Below, piece after piece: positions 28,252 to 37,385 of a stretch of 64,000 nt of DNA. The translations under genes were made by a program, and so were the position numbers. This stretch comes from Prosthecobacter gellanilyticus (lineage in GTDB: Bacteria > Verrucomicrobiota > Verrucomicrobiia > Verrucomicrobiales > Verrucomicrobiaceae). The notes beneath the pieces were generated by a model that was given only the letters and a program-made list of their open reading frames with translations, ran no database searches and was not told where the DNA came from. The first letter of the stretch is position 1. Every line of letters begins with the position of its first letter. Location of the stretch: NCBI RefSeq assembly GCF_007992435.1, contig NZ_BKAG01000026.1, positions 1 through 64,000 of the forward strand, in the 5' to 3' direction.

Positions 28252-28539
28252 ATGGTCAATGTCATTGTCATCCTCGAAATCGACCCGGCGCGTGTCGATG
28301 AATTCCTCGAAGTCATCACTTTCAACGCGGCGGAGTCCGTGAAGGAACCGGGCTGCACCCGTTTTGAGGTGAACCGCCAGTTTGAGCAGCCGAATCTCTT
28401 CGCCCTGAGCGAGCAGTATCTGGATCAGGCGGCCATGGAGGCGCACTACCAGACCCCGCACTTCGCCCAGTGGAAGGAAAAATCCGCCACGGGCTTTGTG
28501 CTGAAGCGCTGGGCGGTGAAAGGACCGGTCCTCGACTGA
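28252..28539 (+). CDS. Antibiotic biosynthesis monooxygenase-type (ABM) small protein
   Basis: The 95-residue protein has the ABM dimeric ferredoxin-like fold. It starts VNVIVILEIDPARVDEFLEV, then has EPGCTRFEVNRQFEQPNLFA and HYQTPHFAQWKEK. Relatives include YgiN-type quinol monooxygenases and haem-degrading enzymes, and the exact reaction cannot be told. The frame is open from 28183, but that part covers the palindrome flank, so the ATG at 28252 is preferred. The moaA start follows 28 bp later, suggesting co-transcription. Confidence 0.82.
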   Translation: MVNVIVILEIDPARVDEFLEVITFNAAESVKEPGCTRFEVNRQFEQPNLFALSEQYLDQAAMEAHYQTPHFAQWKEKSATGFVLKRWAVKGPVLD

Positions 28540-28567
28540 TCCGGCGAGCGTAGCTCCTTATACCTCT

Positions 28568-29566
28568 GTGGAAGACGCCTTCGGCCATCACATCTCTTAC
28601 CTGCGCGTGTCCGTCACCGACCGGTGCAACGAACGCTGCCGGTATTGCATGCCCGAGGAGGAGCAGGCGTGGTTCCCGAAGGAGGAGGTGCTGAGCTATG
28701 AGGAGATGCTGCGGGTGCTCCGCGTGGGTGCTGGCCTAGGAATCAAAAAAGTCCGCGTGACGGGTGGCGAGCCGCTCACACGTCCGGGTGTGGCCGATTT
28801 CTGCGCGCAGATCTCCCGCATCCCGGGCATCCAGCAGGTGGGCATTTCCACGAACGGCACGCTTTTGAGCAAGTTGGAGCAGGGAGAAACCATCGCCGCA
28901 CGCCTGGTGAAGGCGGGGGTGTATAGCGCCAATATCTCGCTCGATTCACTGGATCGCTCCTCCTATCAGCGCACCACGGGCCGCGATCTGCTGCCGAAGG
29001 TGCTGGAAGGCATCGATGCGGCGATTTCGGCAGGTTTCCGGGCCATTCATCTGAACTGCGTTCTGATGAAAAACCAGACGGACCGCGAGTTCGTGCCGCT
29101 TATTAATTACGCCTATGAAAAAGGGCTGCTGCTGCGCTTCATCGAGCTGATGCCGGTGAGCACGCAGGAGGTGCTGAGCGAAAACAATTTCCTCTCCACC
29201 CATGCCGCGAAGCAGATGGTGGAGCAGCACTATGGCGAGCTCATTCCGCTGCCTGATTTCAAGACGAACGGCCCCGCGACTTACTATGCCATCCCCGGCA
29301 CGGAGCAGAAGATCGGCTTCATCGGTGCGATGACGAACCTGCACTTCTGCGAAAGCTGCAACAAGCTGCGCCTAACCAGTGATGGTAAATTGAGACCCTG
29401 CCTGGGCAGCTATTTGGAGTTTGATCTCAAAGAGCGGCTGCGCGCCGGCTGCACGGACGAGGAGCTGGCGGACTTCATTCATGGTGTCGTGGCCCGGAAG
29501 CCTAAGGAGCATGACTTCCGGCACAACTACCAGCCCAACCGACGCATGATTGCCATTGGTGGTTAG
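28568..29566 (+). CDS. moaA: GTP 3',8-cyclase MoaA
   Basis: The 332-residue radical SAM enzyme carries both iron-sulfur sites: C20, C24 and C27 in DRCNERCRYCMP, and C261, C264 and C278 in FCESCNKLRLTSDGKLRPCL. The SAM-binding GGEP motif (TGGEPLTRPG) and the essential C-terminal Gly-Gly are present. With MoaC it converts GTP to cyclic pyranopterin monophosphate, the first step of molybdopterin synthesis. The start codon is GTG at 28568, which gives the normal family N-terminus (ISYLRVSVTDRC). mobA lies downstream, and moaC is not in the window. Confidence 0.96.
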   Translation: MEDAFGHHISYLRVSVTDRCNERCRYCMPEEEQAWFPKEEVLSYEEMLRVLRVGAGLGIKKVRVTGGEPLTRPGVADFCAQISRIPGIQQVGISTNGTLLSKLEQGETIAARLVKAGVYSANISLDSLDRSSYQRTTGRDLLPKVLEGIDAAISAGFRAIHLNCVLMKNQTDREFVPLINYAYEKGLLLRFIELMPVSTQEVLSENNFLSTHAAKQMVEQHYGELIPLPDFKTNGPATYYAIPGTEQKIGFIGAMTNLHFCESCNKLRLTSDGKLRPCLGSYLEFDLKERLRAGCTDEELADFIHGVVARKPKEHDFRHNYQPNRRMIAIGG

Positions 29567-29592
29567 GGACTGACGGTGATTCCCAAGCCATT

Positions 29593-29669
29593 GACACCGC
29601 GAGAGATGAGAAGACCGCAGAGAATACCTTCAGAAGGCTTTCTCTGCGGTCTTCTAACCTCTGCGCTGT
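29593..29669. repeat. 78-bp palindromic intergenic repeat, copy 3
   Basis: It starts GACACCGCGAGAGATGAG and ends CTAACCTCTGCGCTGTG, with inner arms AAGACCGCAGAGAA and TTCTCTGCGGTCTT. It lies between moaA and mobA, which are on the same strand. One outer-arm mismatch (GCGCTGTG) separates it from a perfect palindrome. Confidence 0.9.
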
Positions 29670-29719
29670 GAGAAGGATTGGGCGGCTGCGAATTTGGAAA
29701 TTCGCGTTAGGGTCTGAGC

Positions 29720-30343
29720 ATGCCTGCCCCCTCCACTGCCCTCTTTGCCACGCTGCTGCTCGCGGGAGGCCGGTCCCAACGCATGGGGGAGGACAAGGCG
29801 CAGCTCATGTGGCAGGGGCGGCCGCTGTGGCAGGTGCAGCTGGAGAAGCTGCTGGAGGTTGAGAGTTCTCACTGTCTGGTCGCCTGCCGGGAGGAGCAGG
29901 AACTGCATCTGGACTGCCCGGATGACGAGGCCGTGACGTGGCTCTTTGATCCGGTGGAGGATGACAATGGGCCGCTGGGGGCCATCACGCGGGCTTTGGC
30001 ATCGATCGCGGTGCCGACCCTGGTGCTGGCGGTGGACATGCCGTTCATGACGACGGATTTTTTGCGCACGCGGCTGGAGCGTTCACGCGAGCGCGGGTGC
30101 TTTTTCGCCACGGGTCATGGCATCGAGCCGATGACGGGCTGCTATGCGCCGGCGATGCTGCCGCTGATGGAGAAACGGCTGGCCCGGGGTGAGAAAAGCC
30201 TGCGGGGCGCCATCTCCGAATGTGTGGAGCTGGGACTGGCCCAGGTGATGCACCTGAACGAGGGGGAGGAGACGCTTTTCACCAATGCGAACACACCGGG
30301 TGAATGGCAGGATTGCCAGCATTTCAAAGAGCGCCTAGGGTGA
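29720..30343 (+). CDS. mobA: Molybdenum cofactor guanylyltransferase MobA
   Basis: The 207-residue nucleotidyltransferase has the NTP-binding signature LLAGGRSQRMGEDKAQL at the N-terminus, the acidic metal site LAVDMPFM, and EPMTGCYAPAMLPLM near the substrate site. It links GMP to molybdopterin to form bis-MGD for molybdoenzymes. It lies downstream of moaA with a palindromic repeat between, and the helical-repeat protein gene follows after 16 bp. No molybdoenzyme is in the window. Confidence 0.92.
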   Translation: MPAPSTALFATLLLAGGRSQRMGEDKAQLMWQGRPLWQVQLEKLLEVESSHCLVACREEQELHLDCPDDEAVTWLFDPVEDDNGPLGAITRALASIAVPTLVLAVDMPFMTTDFLRTRLERSRERGCFFATGHGIEPMTGCYAPAMLPLMEKRLARGEKSLRGAISECVELGLAQVMHLNEGEETLFTNANTPGEWQDCQHFKERLG

Positions 30344-30359
30344 GACTTCCCTCACTCAC

Positions 30360-32876
30360 ATGCTTTTTCCCCGCCTCCACGTCTCCGTCCTCATGCTGCT
30401 GGCCTTTTCCGGACCAGCCCTGCATGGCAAGGGCCTGGAGGATCTGCCGGAGTATCGGGCTGCCAGGCAGGCGCTGAGTGACGGACTTCCCGCTGTGGCC
30501 GCGCTGAAGGCCACCCGCCTCATGCAGGCAGCGCAGTCGAAAGAGCGGCAGACTTTGGCCGCTCTGGCGGTGGAGGCCTGGGTGCGTGCGCGCCGGGGCG
30601 ATGAAGCACTCAAGATCCTGGCCAGCGAGACGGTGCCTGACGCAGGCTTCTGGAAGGCGCAGGCCCAGGTGCAGACAGGTGATCTGGACGGGGCCGAGAA
30701 GCTGCTGGCTGCCCGCGTGCAGGACAAGTCCGCCAGCTATCAGGAACGACTCCTTTTGGCGCAGATCAGCCTGGCATCCGGCAATCTGGGGCAGGCACGT
30801 GAAGTCCTGGATGCTCTGCGCAAGGCCGATGACGAACCTGTGGCCAGCCAGGCACGGATCATGTGGGATGAGGTGGAACTACGTGCCGGACGTGCGGAAC
30901 CAGCGCTGGCGGACCTGACCTCCCAGAATCATCCCCTGGATGCGAAGGCGCGACTGCTTTTGGCGAAGGGATTGGTGGACCAGAACCGCATCAGCGAGGC
31001 GCAGACGCAGCTTCGCGAACTGGTCGGCAGCACGGAAGGCGGGGAACGTGTGCACCACGCCGCCTCGGTGATGCTGGCGGAATCCTGGCTGCGCCAGGGC
31101 AATGCAGCGCAGGCCGTGGAAGGCCTGGTGCAGTTTCTGGACAACACAGCGGAGAGCGAGATGTGGAGCAGCGCCTTTGACCTGCTGGCCCGCTGCCTGA
31201 ATGAAACCGCCGGCACCCTGCCTCCGGATGCCACGCTGCGCTGGATCACGGAAGGCAGTGCAGCTCAAAAGGCAGCGCTCACCTCTCCAGCGACCACCTC
31301 CACCTTTCAGGGTCATGCGATCCTGCTGATGGCCCGCTGGCTGGTCGCCCAGAAGCGCGAGGACGAGGCTCTGGGGCTGCTGGAGGCACTGATCCAGGTG
31401 CACGCCGGCCATCCCCAGGCGAATGAGGCCATGCAACTGGCGCTGGAGACCTACAGTGTCCGCAAGGCAGATGAGCGCGTGGCCGTGCTGACCGAAATGT
31501 GGAAAAGCCGGTTCGGCAATCAAGGTTCGGCCATGGTGGAGTTCGTCACCGCAGGCACGGCCTATGCACGGGGTGACTATGCACGCAGCGCGCAGTTTTT
31601 CCAAAACGCGGCCAATCTGGCCACCACGCTGGCCGAGCGCCGCTCCGCCCTCTACAATGCCGGCGTGGCCGCGCTGCATGGCGGCGAGATGATCCTGTAT
31701 CAAAACCTGTTAGGTCAGCTCCAGGTGGTGAGCGGTGACGCGGTGGTGGCCTCCAAGGATGGATCCGCCGACCTCGAGCTGGATCGTGTGCTGGAGATGG
31801 CCGCAAAGGGCAGGGCCGAGGCTGAGTCAGAACTGCGCGGCTTCATGGAGAAGCACAGCCAGCATCCGCGCTTGTTTGAGGCGAAGATGGCCCTGGCGGA
31901 ACTGCTGCTTCTGCGGGTGCCGATCGACTTCCCCGCCGTGGACCGCCTCCTGGCTGAGATCGAGACCTTCCCTGCCCTGACGGACCGCCAGCGTGAGCGG
32001 CTGGTGATGACGCAACTCTGGCGCCTGGACCGCGCCGGCAAACTGAAGGAACTCACCGATGCCGGCAGCGCCTTCATCAAGGCCCGGCCAGGCACGCCGC
32101 AGACCGCGCTGGTGCGCCTGAAGGTGGCGGATGCCTTTTTCAGGCTGGAGAATTTCGCCGCCGCGCGCACGGAATTTGAGCTGGTGGCCAAGGAGGCCGC
32201 AAACTCCCCCTATGCGGACACGGCGCTGTATTTCGCCGGCATGTCCGCGCTCTCCATGATGAGTGACGAGGGTCGCGAGACGGCGATCGACCTCTGGCAG
32301 GAGCTGGCAGAGCGCGGAGGGCCGCTGAGCATCCCGGCGCGGCAGCAGCAGGCCATGGCGCTGCGGCGTTCCGGCAAGGAAGCCGAGGCGCTGAAGCTGG
32401 TGGACATCCTGCTGGCCGAACCAAAACTGCCTAAAAACCTGCGCCGCTCCATGATGTGTGAGAAGGCGGAGATGCTGATGCTGCTGGGCAAGACGGATGC
32501 CGCCTCCCTGACGTCCGCCATCAAGGTGCTACGGGAGCTGGTCGGCGAGCCTGACCTCACTTTCGACTGGCGCGCACGCGCTGGTTATACCCTGGCCGTG
32601 GCACTGCAGTCCGCAGGCCAGGCCACGGAGGCACTGGAAGCCTGCTATGATGTGGTGGAGGCGGATGGCTTCACCGGCCCGGCCGACCCGGCGGAGTTCC
32701 GCTGGTATTACCGCGCGGGATTCTTCGGCATCGATCTGCTGGAAAGCACTAAGCAATGGGAAGCCGCCGCCCGTCTGGCTGAGAAACTCGCCGTCAGCTC
32801 CGGCGACCGCGCTGGCGAGGCCAAGGAGCGGGCCACGAAAATCCGCCTGGAGCACTTCCTTTGGGACGGCAAGTGA
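30360..32876 (+). CDS. Large exported TPR-like helical-repeat protein
   Basis: The 838-residue protein has a signal peptide (LHVSVLMLLAFSGPALHGKG) followed by helical pairs across its length with TPR-like spacing, for example QERLLLAQISLASGNLGQA, SALYNAGVAALHGGE, TALVRLKVADAFFRLENFAA and YADTALYFAGMSAL. It probably acts as a scaffold in the periplasm or at the outer membrane. No enzymatic domain was seen. It starts 16 bp after mobA, so it may share a transcript, although a link to cofactor synthesis is doubtful. Confidence 0.75.
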   Translation: MLFPRLHVSVLMLLAFSGPALHGKGLEDLPEYRAARQALSDGLPAVAALKATRLMQAAQSKERQTLAALAVEAWVRARRGDEALKILASETVPDAGFWKAQAQVQTGDLDGAEKLLAARVQDKSASYQERLLLAQISLASGNLGQAREVLDALRKADDEPVASQARIMWDEVELRAGRAEPALADLTSQNHPLDAKARLLLAKGLVDQNRISEAQTQLRELVGSTEGGERVHHAASVMLAESWLRQGNAAQAVEGLVQFLDNTAESEMWSSAFDLLARCLNETAGTLPPDATLRWITEGSAAQKAALTSPATTSTFQGHAILLMARWLVAQKREDEALGLLEALIQVHAGHPQANEAMQLALETYSVRKADERVAVLTEMWKSRFGNQGSAMVEFVTAGTAYARGDYARSAQFFQNAANLATTLAERRSALYNAGVAALHGGEMILYQNLLGQLQVVSGDAVVASKDGSADLELDRVLEMAAKGRAEAESELRGFMEKHSQHPRLFEAKMALAELLLLRVPIDFPAVDRLLAEIETFPALTDRQRERLVMTQLWRLDRAGKLKELTDAGSAFIKARPGTPQTALVRLKVADAFFRLENFAAARTEFELVAKEAANSPYADTALYFAGMSALSMMSDEGRETAIDLWQELAERGGPLSIPARQQQAMALRRSGKEAEALKLVDILLAEPKLPKNLRRSMMCEKAEMLMLLGKTDAASLTSAIKVLRELVGEPDLTFDWRARAGYTLAVALQSAGQATEALEACYDVVEADGFTGPADPAEFRWYYRAGFFGIDLLESTKQWEAAARLAEKLAVSSGDRAGEAKERATKIRLEHFLWDGK

Positions 32877-32967
32877 TAGAGGCATTGACATCGCGGGGGC
32901 AATTTTTACACTCGGGGCACCTTTCAGAAAACCAACAGCACCAGGACACCGTGGAGGTCATCATCTC

Positions 32968-33228
32968 ATGAGGAACGACGAATACGAAGAGCAGCCGAGA
33001 CGCGGAACACCACCGCTGCACTCGGAGAAGATCATGACAGACCGGAAGATCTTCTTCCTGGATCTGAAGGAAAATGAGCGCGGACGTGTGATCAAGATCA
33101 CCGAGGACGTGCGCGGACGCCGTGACACCATCATGCTGCCCGTGGAGGCCGCGGACGAGTTTCTCGATGCGCTGCAGCGCATTCTGGAGATGGAGCGGGA
33201 CCTGCCTCCGATCAACAAGCTGGCCTGA
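32968..33228 (+). CDS. Pur-alpha-like nucleic-acid-binding protein (DUF3276)
   Basis: The 86-residue protein has the single PUR repeat seen in bacterial DUF3276 proteins: RKIFFLDLKENERGRVIKIT, then RRDTIMLPVEAADEFLDALQ. Spirochaete relatives fold as dimeric PUR domains and bind single-stranded nucleic acids, so a similar role is inferred. The basic, Arg-rich N-terminus (about 1-22) may be flexible. The ATG at 32968 is chosen, since the upstream extension of the frame overlaps the preceding gene. Confidence 0.88.
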   Translation: MRNDEYEEQPRRGTPPLHSEKIMTDRKIFFLDLKENERGRVIKITEDVRGRRDTIMLPVEAADEFLDALQRILEMERDLPPINKLA

Positions 33229-33307
33229 TCCAGCCTCCGCGAAAGGCAAGTCATCTCCCTGTCATACAGAGGCGGTCGCGATGTCACTCAGGCGTGTCAC
33301 TTTCGCC

Positions 33308-34000
33308 ATGAGCACGCGCCACTTCATTTACACACTTTTGGTTGGGCTTTCCCTGGCCAGCTTCAGCCTCGCCGCAGACGAGAGGCCGGTGAAGCGCGCG
33401 GTCGGAGTCGTGCTCTTTCCCGGCTTTGAGATGCTGGACGCTTGTGGGCCCATGGAGATCTGGGGAAACCTGAAGGACCAGGTCACCCTCATCACCGTGG
33501 CAAAGAGTGCTGGGCCGGTGGTCACCGCGCAAGGAGTGGAGATGGTGGCGCAAAAGACTTTCGCCGACTGCCCGAAGCTCGACCTGCTTCTGGTGCCTGG
33601 AGGATTCGGCGTGAAGAAGCTGATCAAGGATGAGGAGACCCTCATCTGGCTCAAGCAACGTTCCGCTCAGGTGGAGATCACGATGTCCGTATGCAATGGA
33701 GCTACCTTGCTAGCCGCCGCAGGCCTGCTGGATGGTCGCCCGGCCACGACGAACAAAGCCTACTGGAAGATGGCCACCAAGCCCGGGCCTAACGTGAAGT
33801 GGGTCACGCAAGCGCGCTGGGTGGATGATGGAAACATGGTCACGTCTTCCGGTGTCTCCGCCGGCATCGACATGACGCTGCATGTGGTGAGCAGTCTTTT
33901 CGGCCAGCGCACCGCCGAGCGCATGGCGGATGAGATCGAGCATGATTGGCATCGTGATCCTTCGTGGGATCCTTTTGCGGCGAAGCATGGGCTGAAGTGA
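33308..34000 (+). CDS. Exported DJ-1/PfpI family protein
   Basis: The 230-residue protein has a signal peptide (FIYTLLVGLSLASFSLAA) and a DJ-1/PfpI fold: AVGVVLFPGFEMLDACGPME, then LDLLLVPGGFG, then the nucleophile elbow ITMSVCNGATLLAAAGLLDG with C129. The closest known types are the isonitrile hydratase and ThiJ-like groups, and no specific reaction can be assigned. Export is unusual for this mostly cytoplasmic family but recurs in Gram-negative bacteria. It is preceded by the Pur-alpha gene and convergent with the gene at 34002. Confidence 0.85.
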   Translation: MSTRHFIYTLLVGLSLASFSLAADERPVKRAVGVVLFPGFEMLDACGPMEIWGNLKDQVTLITVAKSAGPVVTAQGVEMVAQKTFADCPKLDLLLVPGGFGVKKLIKDEETLIWLKQRSAQVEITMSVCNGATLLAAAGLLDGRPATTNKAYWKMATKPGPNVKWVTQARWVDDGNMVTSSGVSAGIDMTLHVVSSLFGQRTAERMADEIEHDWHRDPSWDPFAAKHGLK

Positions 34001-34001
34001 T

Positions 34002-34721
34002 CTACTCCAGCCTCGTGAACACACCGGCCGCAGCTTTGACGGAGATCTTTTGGTTAGACGCGTAGGCACGCGCGGCGGCCATGCGCATCTCGGCACGTGA
34101 ACCTTGGCGGAGCCAGACCTCGAGGGCATCACGAAGCAGGAATGAGCCCGGATACATCAATTGAGTCGTGGTGAGCACGGGACGTGATTTCGCGGCCTCG
34201 AGATGGGGCTGGAAGTATCTCCCGCTGATGCAGCAAAGGATGACCGCGTCAGGCGGCTGCGGAGCTGCGCTGAGTCCGGAGATGGGAATGGCTCCATCCA
34301 TGAGCCCATTGTGGCCGATGAAGGCCACGAGGCTGTTTTCAGAGCTGTGCAGTGCTGAGAAGAAGGCCTCGAGGCATTCGCGGATGTTTTTGCCGCGCCA
34401 GGCCTCGGCAATGATCCGGCAGTCCTGGCTGACATGCTTGTAGGTGCGGCGATCGACAATCTCCGGCACGGGATCGGCCTCGGCCTTCTCCAGCTTCCAG
34501 CTCTTGCTGCGGCCAAACACGCCTTTAAAACCTTCCGAGTTGCCCCAGTAGAGGTTCAGCTCCGCATCATCGCCATTGCCGATCTTCGCTGGCACCTTCG
34601 CGATGCCCTGGCTGGCATTGTCTGCCAGGGCCACGAAGACGCGGATCGTCCGTGTATCAGCACTCGCATGGCAAATCATCAGCCCGAGGACGATGAAGAC
34701 CCATGCAACTGCTGATTTCAT
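34002..34721 (-). CDS. Secreted caspase-fold-like hypothetical protein
   Basis: The 239-residue protein has a signal peptide ending near CHASA. A His within LVAFIGHNGLMDGAIP (H137) and a Cys pair in DAVILCCISGRYF (C163/C164) are spaced like the His-Cys dyad of clan CD (caspase-like) peptidases, where HG and DxCxSG motifs end adjacent strands. This is inference from the motif pattern only. The stop lies almost against the stop of the DJ-1 gene. trpB is upstream on the same strand, with 8 bp between. Confidence 0.6.
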   Translation of the reverse strand: MKSAVAWVFIVLGLMICHASADTRTIRVFVALADNASQGIAKVPAKIGNGDDAELNLYWGNSEGFKGVFGRSKSWKLEKAEADPVPEIVDRRTYKHVSQDCRIIAEAWRGKNIRECLEAFFSALHSSENSLVAFIGHNGLMDGAIPISGLSAAPQPPDAVILCCISGRYFQPHLEAAKSRPVLTTTQLMYPGSFLLRDALEVWLRQGSRAEMRMAAARAYASNQKISVKAAAGVFTRLE

Positions 34722-34729
34722 GGTTTTGG

Positions 34730-35974
34730 TTAGAACTTGATCTCTTCTTTGAAGATCATGCGGGCAGCCTGGGCCACGTCTTTGTCACCGCGACCGGAGA
34801 GGTTCACGATGATGACCTGGTCCTTGCCCATCTTCGGCGCGACCTTGCGCACCTCGGCGATGGCGTGGCTGCTCTCAAGAGCGGGGATGATGCCCTCGAC
34901 GGCGCTCAGTTCGCTGAAGGCAGCCAAGGCTTCTTCATCCGTGGCGTAGTTATACTCCACACGATTCATGTCGTGCAGCCAGGCATGCTCAGGGCCGATG
35001 GCCGCGTAGTCCAGACCGGCGCTGACGCTGTGCGTGAGCTCGATCTGGCCGTCGTCATTTGCGAGCAGCCAGGTCTTGGTGCCCTGCAGCACACCGAGGC
35101 GGCCGCCCTGGAAACGCGCGGCGTGTTTCTCAGGCAGGATGCCTTCGCCACCGGCTTCCACGCCGATCATGCGCACGCCGGGGTCATTCAGGAAGGGATG
35201 GAAGAGGCCGATGCTGTTGCTGCCACCGCCGACACAGGCCACAAGCAGGTCCGGCAGACGCTGCTCGCGCTCCAGGATCTGCTGGCGTGCCTCCACGCCG
35301 ATCACGCGATGGAAGTCACGCACCATCATCGGGAACGGATGCGAACCAAGCGCGCTGCCGAGGATGTAATGCGTGTCGCGCACATTCGTGACCCAGTCAC
35401 GCATGGCTTCATTCACGGCTTCCTTCAGCGTGGCCTGACCGGCAGTGACGGCGACGACCTTGGCACCGAGGAATCTCATGCGCGCCACGTTCAACGCCTG
35501 ACGGGCCATGTCGACAGCACCCATGTAGATGGTGCAGTCGAGACCGAAGCGAGCACACACGGTGGCCGTGGCCACGCCGTGCTGACCAGCGCCGGTTTCA
35601 GCGATGATGCGCTGCTTGCCGAGACGTAGCGCGAGCAGTGCCTGGCCGAGCGCGTTATTGATCTTATGCGCGCCGGTGTGGAGCAGGTCCTCGCGCTTCA
35701 GATAAATGCGCGCGCCGCCCAGCTTTTCCGTCCAGCGCTCCGCCAGATACAGCGGGGTGGGACGGCCAACGTACTCGTGCAGCAGGCGATTCAGCTCCGT
35801 CTGGAAAATGGGGTCTGCCTTGGCGCGCTCATACTCCTCCGAAAGCTCATTGAGGGCTGACATGAGGGTCTCCGGCACAAACATGCCTCCATAGCGGCCG
35901 AAGTGGCCGTGTTGGTCAGGCATCACAGGGAGAGGGGTAGCGGTGGCGGTCGCGGTCATGGAGTGGGTTCGCAA
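34730..35974 (-). CDS. trpB: Tryptophan synthase beta subunit
   Basis: The 414-residue protein is a full-length TrpB of the common type. The PLP Lys is K104 in [15 protein letters not shown], the phosphate loop is [13 protein letters not shown], and the catalytic Glu lies in [16 protein letters not shown]. It condenses indole and serine to tryptophan. trpA is not adjacent, so the pathway genes are dispersed here. The N-terminus has an alternative ATG at 35959 (MTATATATP). The caspase-like gene follows by 8 bp and may be co-transcribed. Confidence 0.96.
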   Translation of the reverse strand: MRTHSMTATATATPLPVMPDQHGHFGRYGGMFVPETLMSALNELSEEYERAKADPIFQTELNRLLHEYVGRPTPLYLAERWTEKLGGARIYLKREDLLHTGAHKINNALGQALLALRLGKQRIIAETGAGQHGVATATVCARFGLDCTIYMGAVDMARQALNVARMRFLGAKVVAVTAGQATLKEAVNEAMRDWVTNVRDTHYILGSALGSHPFPMMVRDFHRVIGVEARQQILEREQRLPDLLVACVGGGSNSIGLFHPFLNDPGVRMIGVEAGGEGILPEKHAARFQGGRLGVLQGTKTWLLANDDGQIELTHSVSAGLDYAAIGPEHAWLHDMNRVEYNYATDEEALAAFSELSAVEGIIPALESSHAIAEVRKVAPKMGKDQVIIVNLSGRGDKDVAQAARMIFKEEIKF

Positions 35975-36082
35975 AGTAAGGAAAATACGTCCGATGGCAA
36001 CGTGCAGTCGAAATAGCGATGCCTGAAGCCTGGATCAGGCGGTCTCAAGGGCTTTTCTGTGGCTGGAACGAGCGGCGCTCTT

Positions 36083-36155
36083 ACCGCAGAGACCAGAAGA
36101 CTGCAGAGAATACCTTTTTGAAGGACTTCTCTGCGGTCTTTCCGCCTCTTGCGGT
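36083..36155. repeat. 78-bp palindromic intergenic repeat, copy 4
   Basis: This slightly degenerate copy starts ACCGCAGAGACCAGAAG and ends TCCGCCTCTTGCGGT, with inner arms AGACTGCAGAGAA and TTCTCTGCGGTCTT. It lies between the trpB start and the stop of the GYF membrane protein gene, both on the minus strand. Confidence 0.85.
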
Positions 36156-36183
36156 GGGGATGGGGTCGTGGCTCCCGTGTCGC

Positions 36184-37143
36184 TCACCGGGCGGACCGCT
36201 CTTCCAGAGCAGGGGGCCCATACTGCAGGTAGCGGTAAGCCAAAGTCACCGAAAGCGTGACCACGGGGATGGCGAAGACCAAGCCGACGAGCAAGGCGAT
36301 GACGCCCGCCAGCATCATCATCATCAGCATGAACCAGAGGCCGATGAGGTTCACCGCGTTTCCACGGGTGAGGTTCCAGCTATACTTCAGCGCCTCAATG
36401 GGGCCCATGTTCCGGTCTATAATCGCGGTCATGAAATAGCTGAACCGCACCCCAACGATGATACCAGGCACGATCAACAGGACCAGCCCGATGACGAGCA
36501 TGATGTAAAACAAGATCATGCCGCCCGCCATTTTCAGCAGCTTCCCAAATTCACCGAACAACTGCGAGGGTGAGACATCCCTGCCTGCGCACAAATTCAA
36601 ACTCGCCCGGGTAAGGCCAGCGGCGAGCCCGATCCTGATCAACGCGCCAACAATCTGGACGGGAAGCATGGCCGGATTGAAGCTGAAGGGATTGGAGCGC
36701 TGCTCTGGAGTCATCAGAAAGGCACCGAGCATGCCTTCCACAAACCCAAGGCCAAGACTGATCCCGAAGTAGGCCAGCCCGGTCAAAAAGATGATGCCGA
36801 AATGCTGCGTCGTCAGTCGCCAGGCTCTCTTGACGCAGGCCATCACGTCCAGCTGCACGGAGCCAGGCGGGATCTCCACCAGATCTTCATTTTCACGTCG
36901 AGCCAAAAGCTCTCCGGGGGAGGTCATGGGCGGCGCATAGGGATTCAGCGCAGATGCTCCGGGCGCACTCAATGGGGCCTGCAAAGCGGAGATGTCCCCG
37001 AGCGGCTGCCAGTTGTCCATGCCTGCGGTCCAGCCCAGGTCCTGCTGCGGATGGAGTTCCCGGTCTGCCAGCTTCTGGCGAAGCTCTGTCTCAGATACGG
37101 GGGGCTGTTTATCGCCGTTTTTTGTGTAGTGCCAGTCTTGCAT
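36184..37143 (-). CDS. GYF-domain integral membrane protein
   Basis: The 319-residue protein has an N-terminal GYF_2-type domain (about 3-55, with WHYTKNGDKQPPVSETELRQ and GWTAGMDNWQPLGD), a Pro/Ala linker, and a C-terminal membrane part (about 115-305) with several hydrophobic helices such as IIFLTGLAYFGISLGLGFV, ILFYIMLVIGLVLLIVPGII and LWFMLMMMMLAGVIALLVGL. GYF_2 domains recognise proline-rich peptides. The membrane part resembles DUF975-like proteins of unknown function. This combination is common in Verrucomicrobiota and Planctomycetota. Confidence 0.8.
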   Translation of the reverse strand: MQDWHYTKNGDKQPPVSETELRQKLADRELHPQQDLGWTAGMDNWQPLGDISALQAPLSAPGASALNPYAPPMTSPGELLARRENEDLVEIPPGSVQLDVMACVKRAWRLTTQHFGIIFLTGLAYFGISLGLGFVEGMLGAFLMTPEQRSNPFSFNPAMLPVQIVGALIRIGLAAGLTRASLNLCAGRDVSPSQLFGEFGKLLKMAGGMILFYIMLVIGLVLLIVPGIIVGVRFSYFMTAIIDRNMGPIEALKYSWNLTRGNAVNLIGLWFMLMMMMLAGVIALLVGLVFAIPVVTLSVTLAYRYLQYGPPALEERSAR

Positions 37144-37227
37144 ACTCCCCAGTATTTGACGGCCATGAGTCGCAAAGACAAGCTACATTGTCGTGATCAA
37201 GCTGGAATCCCAAAGGGCAGATTCAAA

Positions 37228-37317
37228 GCAGAGGGCCTGCGGAACACACGGAAACAGAAGTGACCAAGCCAGGATGTTTGGGATCCTCTCCGCGTATTCC
37301 GTGTGTTCCGTAGGCCA
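37228..37317. repeat. Companion palindrome (GGCCTRCGGAACACACGGAA arms)
   Basis: The left arm GGCCTGCGGAACACACGGAA and the right arm TTCCGTGTGTTCCGTAGGCC pair at 19 of 20 positions, about 48 bp apart. It lies just upstream of the GYF protein gene and next to the half copy of the 78-bp repeat at 37348. Confidence 0.82.
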
Positions 37318-37347
37318 ATGTTTTGTCCGAATCCCGCCCAACCCTGT

Positions 37348-37380
37348 CACACCGCAGAGGTTGGAAGACCGCAGAGAAGA
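37348..37380. repeat. Half copy of the 78-bp palindromic repeat, copy 5
   Basis: CACACCGCAGAGGTTGGAAG followed by ACCGCAGAGAAGA matches one arm of copies 2 and 4. The second arm is missing, and the sequence runs directly into the stop of the cysteine desulfurase gene at 37386. It is either a truncation or an incomplete insertion. Confidence 0.8.
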
Positions 37381-37385
37381 TTTGT

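Noticed and set aside
34730..35974. TrpB as the tail of a trp operon
   Set aside because: No trpA, trpC or trpF is adjacent, and the neighbours are unrelated.
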